Shown: piece by piece, positions 43,316 through 49,972 of the stretch | Position numbering within the stretch: position 1 is the first letter of the stretch | How the letters are laid out: each line of letters begins with the position of its first letter | From: Palsa-189 sp963803735 | GTDB lineage: Bacteria; Acidobacteriota; Terriglobia; Acidiferrales; UBA7541 | Length of the DNA stretch: 64,000 nt | NCBI GenBank assembly: GCA_963803735.1 | Contig: CAWDNV010000013.1 | Coordinates: forward strand, 317,840 to 381,839 | Direction: 5' to 3' | The notes under the pieces: generated by a model | The model's database searches: none | What the model was told of the DNA's origin: nothing | The model's input: only the letters and a program-made list of their open reading frames with translations | Program-made: the position numbers and the translations under genes

Positions 43316-43540
43316 CTATGCGACTGCCTTGGCCACTCTTTTGATGCGCCACGTTACGTTTTCCGCGGCCGAAACCCGCTGGGGTTCACTAATCTCTCGG
43401 ACGCTCATCTTTGCTCCACGCCGGCAGATCACCCGGAAGACGTGTCCGTAAGGCGAGGTCACCTCGAAGACGCCATCCTGGTTGCGAAGAATTTCGGCCG
43501 GATTCAAAACTTCCACTGTGCCATTGACCATCTCGATCAT
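43316..43540 (-). CDS. Small hypothetical protein, paralogue pair member 2
   Basis: A 74-residue protein from ATG 43540, preceded by GGGGGA; TTG 43561 would add seven residues. It reads VEVLNPAEILRNQDGVFEVT, then PYGHVFRVICRRGAKMSVRE, and WRIKRVAKAVA at the end. The order of G-F-V, P-x-G, V-x-C-x-x-G, VR and W-x4-A parallels the protein at 39488, though identity is low. The rest of the gap toward 43692 holds nothing else recognised. No function is known. Confidence 0.6.
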   Translation of the reverse strand: MIEMVNGTVEVLNPAEILRNQDGVFEVTSPYGHVFRVICRRGAKMSVREISEPQRVSAAENVTWRIKRVAKAVA

Positions 43541-43692
43541 TGCGTCCCCCAACTGTCCCAATTCGGAATTCGTTGAAATTGGAGACGCTATTAACCGCGA
43601 ATGTAGAACTGACTACAATACCGATTTCTTTGTATTTCGGATGATTGAAAAGAAAGGGTTTATGCGCGAACGGGCCCAGGACGTTAGAATAT

Positions 43693-44241
43693 TTACATTG
43701 ATCCCCTTATGGCCGGAGCGGGCTCCTCGGGAGCGACAGAGATGTCGTCTCCGCCGGTGCGTTCCATTATCTCCCTTGCATGCTTAATTTCTTCGGGTTT
43801 ATCGCAGTGAACCGAGACGAGAATACTTCCCTTCATCAGGCGGCCCTCATATCTCTTGGCCTCATATTCGGGAATTCCTGCGCCGATAAGCGCGCCCGTA
43901 ATCCCGCCTACGACGCCGCCCACACCGAGTCCTGCAAGACTCGCCATGAGCGGCCCAGCCGCGATAAACGGCCCTAATCCCGGGAGGGCGAGCGCCCCAA
44001 TTCCGGCGAGCCACCCTATGGCACCGCCGATCAGTACGCCGGAGCCTGCTCCCGTGGCAGCTCCTTCTGGCGCCTTGGTCGATTTTTCCGTCACTAAATC
44101 CTTTGGTCCAAGGTTCTCCGGCAAAAGAACGGAGATATCTGAGCTCAGAAATCCCTTCTCACGTAACCGGTCAATCGCACCCTCCAGGGTCAGACGCGTC
44201 GGATAGATTCCCCACACCGATTTCTTTATTTTGGGCGCCAT
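43693..44241 (-). CDS. Glycine-zipper stress protein (general stress protein 17M/YflT-like)
   Basis: A 182-residue protein with a ferredoxin-like N-terminal domain (VWGIYPTRLTLEGAIDRLRE, then ISVLLPE). A central Gly/Ala-rich double helix (about 62-125, with GVLIGGAIGWLAGIGALALP and GVGGVVGGITGALIGAGIP) follows, and then a second half-domain with SILVSVHCDKPEEIKHAREI. The layout of a split alpha/beta domain around a glycine-zipper hairpin is typical of YflT-like general stress proteins. The zipper can insert into membranes. AGAGGAG precedes the ATG. It fits the stress character of this block. Confidence 0.75.
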   Translation of the reverse strand: MAPKIKKSVWGIYPTRLTLEGAIDRLREKGFLSSDISVLLPENLGPKDLVTEKSTKAPEGAATGAGSGVLIGGAIGWLAGIGALALPGLGPFIAAGPLMASLAGLGVGGVVGGITGALIGAGIPEYEAKRYEGRLMKGSILVSVHCDKPEEIKHAREIMERTGGDDISVAPEEPAPAIRGSM

Positions 44242-44646
44242 AATCGCTGCTCCTCTTGCGGCAGACTACATTAGAGGCGGGGGACAGTCGGCGAAATACC
44301 CCGAAATAACTACCTCTGCAGGCCAAATCCCTTCATTACCGAATGGAATGCGCCCAAAGGGAGTCGAAAGGCTAACGGTTTTTACTGCCAATCCTGTAAG
44401 TAATTAGGGACACAGACGTATGGTCACGCAAGAGCCGAAAGGATATCTTTCACGAGCGGGTTTCCCGTGGCTGCGATACCGCAGACTCACGATCGACGAC
44501 GCGAATCAGAGTTCAAGCTGATAGCAGACCGCCGGCCAATTGCCAGCGCAAGCGTTGACGTTTTAGCCGTTTAAAGCTCGATTCGTCGGGGTTGAGCACA
44601 GAACGTCCACTAATCCGCAGATCACCGCGGCTTCGGCGGGACGCCG
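44242..44646. other. Intergenic region without recognised gene
   Basis: A 400-base gap between the divergent stress-protein and GT4 genes. It must carry start signals for both. I see no RNA gene, repeat or hairpin that stands out; short frames on both strands have shadow-like composition. Confidence 0.4.
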
Positions 44647-45777
44647 ATGCGAAGGCGAGCCTCAGGCCCAAATGTACAGCCGCTTCGGTACAGGTTTGTA
44701 GTAGCTCCCTCAGAAAGGGGACTTCCACTGAAAATCGCTCAAGTCGCACCGCTATTTGAGAGTGTCCCGCCCAGGCTCTACGGCGGAACCGAACGTGTGG
44801 TGTCTTACCTTACGGAAGAGCTCGTGGCGATGGGGCATGAGGTTACGCTTTTCGCCAGCGGCGACTCGAAAACGCAGGCCGAGTTGATTGCCGTCTCTCC
44901 CCGCGCCTTGCGATTAAGCCGCGAATGCGTAGATCCATTCATCTATCACACGTTACTCCTGGAGCAGGTATTCCAGCGTCATGAAGCATTTGACTTGATC
45001 CATTTCCATACAGATTATCTGCACTTCCCCGCCACTCGCAGACTGGAACTACGCCACATCACCACCCTTCATGGCCGGTTAGATATACCTGACTTGGTGC
45101 CATTTTACCGCGAGTACGCGGAAATGCCCTTGACGTCAATCTCAATGGTTCAACGCAAACCGTTGTCCTGGGCCAATTGGGTAGCCAACGTCTATCATGG
45201 ACTTCCGAGAGACCTGTTCACTCCGCGCGCGGAGACGGGCAAATACTTGGCGGTGGTGGGCCGCGTCTCACCGGAAAAACGCGTTGATCGGGCAATTCGC
45301 ATCGCGTTGCGAGCTGGCATTCCGCTAAAAATCGCGGCTAAAGTCGATATACCGGACCGGGAATACTTTACGCGCGAAATCGAGCCAATGCTTCGAGAGC
45401 CATCTATCGAGTTCCTGGGCGAAATCTCTGAGCCCGAAAAAAATGAGTTGCTAGGCCATGCTTACGCGTTACTATTTCCAATTGGATGGCCTGAGCCTTT
45501 CGGATTAGCAATGATCGAAGCGATGGCTTGCGGCACGCCCGTAATCGCTTATCCGTTCGGCTCTGTGCCGGAAGTCGTAGATGAAGGCAAGACCGGATTC
45601 ATCGTAAACGATGAAGAAGAGGCCGTAAAAGCTCTCCAGAAAGTAGAAGGTCTCAACCGGATGGTATGCCGGCGCGTTTTCGAAGAGCGCTTTTCCGCCG
45701 AACGTATGGCACGTGAGTACGTCGCTGTGTACTCCTATCTATGTGAACCGGAGAGCACCTCCAGGATGATTTCCTGA
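44647..45777 (+). CDS. GT4 glycosyltransferase of the glycogen/trehalose cluster
   Basis: A GT-B enzyme whose family core begins LKIAQVAPLFESVPPRLYGG, followed by TERVVSYLTEELVAMGHEVT, FHTDYLHFP and LHGRLDIP. The second half has VGRVSPEKRVDRAIRIAL, FLGEISEPEKNELLGHA and LLFPIGWPEPFGLAMIEAMA, with the ExFGxxxxE motif intact. ATG 44647 gives 27 extra unconserved residues. A CTG at 44728, exactly at the core and six bases after AAAGGGGA, may be the true start. The next gene begins 12 bases downstream. It may build or modify an alpha-glucan, but donor and acceptor are not predictable. Confidence 0.85.
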   Translation: MRRRASGPNVQPLRYRFVVAPSERGLPLKIAQVAPLFESVPPRLYGGTERVVSYLTEELVAMGHEVTLFASGDSKTQAELIAVSPRALRLSRECVDPFIYHTLLLEQVFQRHEAFDLIHFHTDYLHFPATRRLELRHITTLHGRLDIPDLVPFYREYAEMPLTSISMVQRKPLSWANWVANVYHGLPRDLFTPRAETGKYLAVVGRVSPEKRVDRAIRIALRAGIPLKIAAKVDIPDREYFTREIEPMLREPSIEFLGEISEPEKNELLGHAYALLFPIGWPEPFGLAMIEAMACGTPVIAYPFGSVPEVVDEGKTGFIVNDEEEAVKALQKVEGLNRMVCRRVFEERFSAERMAREYVAVYSYLCEPESTSRMIS

Positions 45778-45789
45778 ACGGAGACTCGC

Positions 45790-47961
45790 TTGGATGAAGT
45801 CATCCGCATCAAGGAAGAGTTTTACGTCCTCGCCACTTCAGCACTATCCGACAGCCGGCCACGCGTTCTCAAATATGGTGATACATGTGGAGTGTTTGAT
45901 TGGCATGGCGATATCCTCTCAGCGGGATCCCTTGCTCACGGTCTTTATCACAAAGAGACGAGACATCTTTCAAGATTAGTCCTGCGATTCGAAAACAAAC
46001 CGCTCGAGCTTTTGAGCTCTTCGGTGAAGAACAAGAATTCCTTTTTTGCCGTCGATCTCACCAATCTGGATTTGTCGACCGACGGCAGAGTCGAGCTCCC
46101 GCGCGGCAGCATTCATTTCTTTCGGTCGAAATTCATTTGGCAGAGCATCTGCTTCGAACGGTTGCGGCTGATGAATTTTGCCTCGCACAAAGTAAGCCTC
46201 TTCCTTACCTACGAATATGACGCTGACTTCGTGGACATATTTGAAGTGCGCGGGTCTAAACGCGAGAGAAGAGGCCAGCAGCAGGAGCCAAAGGTCAGCC
46301 CGGCAAGCGTGCAGTTTGCTTATTGCGGCCTCGATAAAGTGATGCGCGAAACACGATTGAACTTCTACCCACAGCCCGCACGAATTTCAGGTAAAAGCGC
46401 CTATTTTGAGATAGACATCCAGCCCCGCGCCGAGGCTTTTGTCTATCTTGATATTTGCTGCGAACCTGAACGCGAATGCGAATGCCGCCCACCTCGAAGC
46501 TACAAACAGGCTCTTAGCGAGACGAAAACTTTCCACGCGAGCATCGACGCGCGGCTTTGCCGGGTCACGAGCTCCAATGAGCGATTCACCGAATGGATCA
46601 GCCGCTCTGAATCCGATCTGGAAATGATGACGGTCGGCAATCCCGAAGGAGCCTACCCCTACGCTGGCGTCCCATGGTTCAACACAATATTCGGCCGTGA
46701 TGGCCTAATCACCGCGTTCGAAATCCTTTGGGCTGAGCCCGGGGTAGCCAAAGGTGTCCTCCAGTTTCTGGCCGAAACCCAAGCAGACAGTGTAGTTCCT
46801 GAGCAAGACGCGGAACCGGGGAAGATTCTTCACGAGATGCGAAAGGGTGAAATGGCCGCGCTCAAGGAGATTCCTTTCGGCCGCTATTACGGCAGCGTGG
46901 ACTCAACGCCTCTGTTCGTGATGTTAGCCGCCGCTTACTACGAGCGCACCGGCGATCTCGAATTCATCAATTCGATCTGGGACCACATCGAACGAGCTCT
47001 GGATTGGATGGATCACTACGGTGACGTCGACGGCGACGGGTTCTTGGAGTATACCCGGCGTTCCGGCAAAGGATTGGTGCAGCAGGGCTGGAAGGACTCA
47101 CATGATTCCGTTTTCAGTGAGGATGGCACGCTGGCCGAACCTCCTATCGCACTGTGTGAAGTTCAGGGCTATGCCTACGCCGCAAGGAAAGGAGCTGCGG
47201 AGTTAGCCCGTAAACGAGGGTTGATCAACTTCGCAGGGCGTTTATCCCAACAGGCAGGTGTTCTCCAGGAGCGCTTCGAAGAGGCCTTCTGGGTCGAAGA
47301 ACTGGGGACTTATGCCTTCGCTTTGGATGGAAAGAAGCGGCAGTGCCGTGTGACCGTTTCTAATCCGGGTCATTGCCTCTGGACGCGGATCGCTCGGGCG
47401 GACCGAGCCAAACGCGTGGCAGAAGGGTTAATGGATCAGAATCTCTTTTCGGGATGGGGGGTGCGCACGGTGGGCACGCGTGAAGCCCGATATAACCCCA
47501 TGTCGTATCACAACGGGTCCGTGTGGCCCCACGACAATGCTTTGGTCGCGCTTGGTCTGGCCCAATACGGCTTTACAAGCTACTCCCTGCGGCTTCTGGA
47601 AAGCATGTTTGAAGCAAGCCTCCATTTCGAATTTCAGAGGCTGCCCGAACTGTTCTGCGGTTTTCGGCGAAGAATCGGAGATGGCCCCACCCTTTACCCA
47701 GTGGCTTGTTCGCCGCAATCCTGGGCTGCAGCCGCTGTCTTCATGCTGTTGCAGGCAAGCTTAGGCATGACCGTTTCCGGCACGAGCCCAAGCGTGCATT
47801 TTCGCGATTCTTATTTGCCGTCGATAGTGGACTACATTTTGGTGGAAAATCTTAAAGTTGGAAAATCGAAGCTGAGCCTGATTGTGCGCCGGCAGCCGCA
47901 CGGCGTGGGTATCGACGTCATTCGCAGGGAAGGAGAAGTGGAAGTAGCAGTATTGAAGTGA
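45790..47961 (+). CDS. GH133 amylo-alpha-1,6-glucosidase (glycogen debranching type)
   Basis: A 723-residue protein. The N-terminal domain (about 1-260) has GDTCGVFDWHGDIL and LYHKETRHLSRLVLRF, typical of the glycogen-debranching N-terminal domain. The (alpha/alpha)6 catalytic part follows: PWFNTIFGRDGLITAFE near 300, EYTRRSGKGLVQQGWKDSHD near 430, and PMSYHNGSVWPHDNALVALG near 570, containing the acidic residues of this family. The start is TTG 45790. It removes alpha-1,6-linked glucose at branch points, opening glycogen or similar glucan for TreY/TreZ encoded further on. It is coupled to the GT4 gene. Confidence 0.9.
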   Translation: MDEVIRIKEEFYVLATSALSDSRPRVLKYGDTCGVFDWHGDILSAGSLAHGLYHKETRHLSRLVLRFENKPLELLSSSVKNKNSFFAVDLTNLDLSTDGRVELPRGSIHFFRSKFIWQSICFERLRLMNFASHKVSLFLTYEYDADFVDIFEVRGSKRERRGQQQEPKVSPASVQFAYCGLDKVMRETRLNFYPQPARISGKSAYFEIDIQPRAEAFVYLDICCEPERECECRPPRSYKQALSETKTFHASIDARLCRVTSSNERFTEWISRSESDLEMMTVGNPEGAYPYAGVPWFNTIFGRDGLITAFEILWAEPGVAKGVLQFLAETQADSVVPEQDAEPGKILHEMRKGEMAALKEIPFGRYYGSVDSTPLFVMLAAAYYERTGDLEFINSIWDHIERALDWMDHYGDVDGDGFLEYTRRSGKGLVQQGWKDSHDSVFSEDGTLAEPPIALCEVQGYAYAARKGAAELARKRGLINFAGRLSQQAGVLQERFEEAFWVEELGTYAFALDGKKRQCRVTVSNPGHCLWTRIARADRAKRVAEGLMDQNLFSGWGVRTVGTREARYNPMSYHNGSVWPHDNALVALGLAQYGFTSYSLRLLESMFEASLHFEFQRLPELFCGFRRRIGDGPTLYPVACSPQSWAAAAVFMLLQASLGMTVSGTSPSVHFRDSYLPSIVDYILVENLKVGKSKLSLIVRRQPHGVGIDVIRREGEVEVAVLK

Positions 47962-47968
47962 CTCTGCC

Positions 47969-49087
47969 CTAGTCGCAAGCGTGTGCGACGAGAGCTCTCC
48001 GGGGCACGACCGCTCGTATCGCCATTCCATCGTCCGGCAATGTGATTTCGAATAGCCCTCCTACTTCAAGGATTCGTTGCCGCAGCGCCGACAGCCCGAC
48101 GCCCGACTCCGTACGTGAGGTCAGTATAAATTTCTGAGCTAATCCGATTCCGCCGGAAGCTATGACTTCCACGAAAATGCTCGTCGGGACGGCGCCGATC
48201 TTGACTTGCACATTCTCGCCAGCCGATTGTCCGTGGATAGTTGCCAGCGCTTCCTGAACGACGCGAAAAAGAGCGATTTCCAAATCTCGATCGAGCCGGC
48301 CCAGATTCGGCTCGATATCCAATTCGACTTTTACTTTGGTCCCTTCCATAAATCGATCCACTTGGAGGTGGACGGCTGCTCCCAAACCGAGATCATCAAG
48401 CAAGGGAGGGTAAAGAAGATTGGATGTTACACGGATCTCTCTACAGCACCGCTTGATAAGCTCCCGACACTCATCAACGACGGGATTCTTGCGGCCGGTG
48501 GCAGCAATAGAGGCTCTCTGCAGGCCGTCCAGTTTCATCTGTAAGGCCACCAGGTATTGACCGGCACTGTCGTGAAGCCCGTGAGCAATTTTCCTTTTTT
48601 CCTCGTCGTGTGTGCGCAGTGATAAGCCGAGTAATGCGCTTTGTTCTTTGGCCACGGCCTCGGCCTTTCGGCATTCTTCTACATCCGTGCAGGAGATGAC
48701 TAGGCCGCCCGATTGATCGGCAAGGAGGGAGCAATGGCACTGATGGCGGCGATAGCTTCCATCGGTTGCACGCTTCAGCCGAGCTTCGCACTCCCCACCG
48801 CCCGGCGCGGTCGATCTCCGGAGCAGTTTTGTGAAATTGTCGCGATCGTCGCGATGGAATGCCCGCAGCCATCCAAAATCAAGACTTTCTTTCTCGGAAA
48901 GGCCCGTATAGTTTTGCCAATACGCGTTGAAATATCGGCCATTCCCTTGTGGCGTGACGACGCATACGATTTGAGAGATGTGATCGGTCAAATTCCGGAA
49001 GTTCCATTCCTCCGCCCGAATTGTGCGCGCAGATTCAGACACTCCACCATCGGGAGCGCTCGAATATTCAAATGTTTTCAGCGACAT
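47969..49087 (-). CDS. PAS-HisKA_3 sensor kinase with degenerate ATP-binding motifs
   Basis: A 372-residue soluble protein. A PAS-like domain (about 30-140, with YFNAYWQNYTGLSEKE) is followed by HisKA_3 with DEEKRKIAHGLHDSAGQYLV; His172 is the expected phosphorylation site. The ATPase domain (about 265-365) keeps the G2 box SGVGLSALRQRI. The N-box reads QEALATIHGQSA, where an asparagine is expected after QEAL, and the G1 box reads IASGGIG, where an aspartate is normal. Loss of both residues should weaken ATP and magnesium binding, so it may act as a phosphatase or scaffold. No membrane helix is present. Partner candidates are the NarL-type regulators at 57247 and 35970. Confidence 0.85.
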   Translation of the reverse strand: MSLKTFEYSSAPDGGVSESARTIRAEEWNFRNLTDHISQIVCVVTPQGNGRYFNAYWQNYTGLSEKESLDFGWLRAFHRDDRDNFTKLLRRSTAPGGGECEARLKRATDGSYRRHQCHCSLLADQSGGLVISCTDVEECRKAEAVAKEQSALLGLSLRTHDEEKRKIAHGLHDSAGQYLVALQMKLDGLQRASIAATGRKNPVVDECRELIKRCCREIRVTSNLLYPPLLDDLGLGAAVHLQVDRFMEGTKVKVELDIEPNLGRLDRDLEIALFRVVQEALATIHGQSAGENVQVKIGAVPTSIFVEVIASGGIGLAQKFILTSRTESGVGLSALRQRILEVGGLFEITLPDDGMAIRAVVPRRALVAHACD

Positions 49088-49377
49088 TTTCGCGGTGCCT
49101 ATTTACACGAATATCTTCTGCTGCCATCGGCAGCTTCGATGCAACAAATTGTCACTTCCGAAGGAATGGAGGCCCCTAATAAACAGCGAAAGCTGTATAT
49201 CTTCAATACACTGAGTTCTGTATTTCTTTAGACTCCTTCGAGTCGGCGAAAATTCCATTTCACAGCAGGTATACGGCAATCCAGCGCTCACTCTTGATGC
49301 TTAGCCCTGATAGTGCGCTCAAACTGTGCTATCTACACTCCGCCTCGGATCGAAAGCGGCGGAAAAAGGGAGGCGTC

Positions 49378-49926
49378 ATGAAACCTTCATCATTGCAGGA
49401 CTTGTTTCTTATCGAGTTGAGTGACCTTTATGATGCTGAGCATCAATTGATCAAGGCATTGCCAAAAATGGCCAAGGCATCTTCGGCGGAGATCTTGCGG
49501 GGAGCTTTTGAGGAGCATCTGGAAAAAACCAAAGAACATGCCGCGCGAATCGAACGTATCTTTGCCGACCTCGATATGCCGCCTAAGCGCGAGAAGTGTA
49601 AGGGCATGCAGGGGCTCATTTCCGAGGGCAACGACCTGCTGAAAAAGAAGCTGAATCCCGACGTTCAGGATGCGGGAATCATCGCCGCCGCCCAACGGGT
49701 TGAACACTACGAAATTGCCGCCTACGGATGCGTGAGGACGTACGCCGAATTGCTCCAGAATCGGCAGGCGGTTGATCTCTTAGAGCAGACCCTTCAGGAA
49801 GAAAAGGACGCTGACGAGAAGCTGACGGAACTGGCACAGCAGATTAACGTCGAAGCGCAGGCTCCCGAGGAAGCCGAACTCGAAGGGGGAGACGAGGCCA
49901 AGCGTCGAGCAAAAGCTGCATCCTGA
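49378..49926 (+). CDS. DUF892 ferritin-like protein (YciF type)
   Basis: A 182-residue four-helix protein. SSLQDLFLIELSDLYDAEHQ opens it, the classical DUF892 start with the first metal-binding Glu and His. Further acidic/His pairs lie in AFEEHLEKTKEHAARIERIF, RVEHYEIAAYGCVRTYAELL and TLQEEKDADEKLTEL, giving the di-iron E-xx-H pattern. The C-terminus is an acidic and Lys-rich tail. AAAGGGAGG stands before ATG 49378. These proteins are induced by stress and starvation in many bacteria and are often found beside trehalose genes. The gap before it (49088-49377) contains no recognised gene. Confidence 0.88.
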   Translation: MKPSSLQDLFLIELSDLYDAEHQLIKALPKMAKASSAEILRGAFEEHLEKTKEHAARIERIFADLDMPPKREKCKGMQGLISEGNDLLKKKLNPDVQDAGIIAAAQRVEHYEIAAYGCVRTYAELLQNRQAVDLLEQTLQEEKDADEKLTELAQQINVEAQAPEEAELEGGDEAKRRAKAAS

Positions 49927-49972
49927 TTGCGGGCTGCGCCTGCAGATACTCGACGTTCGCCACTTTTTCGCT

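Noticed and set aside
44513..44749. Minus-strand frame of 78 codons before the GT4 gene
   Set aside because: Arg/Leu/Ser-rich shadow without ribosome site, overlapping the start region of the GT4 gene.
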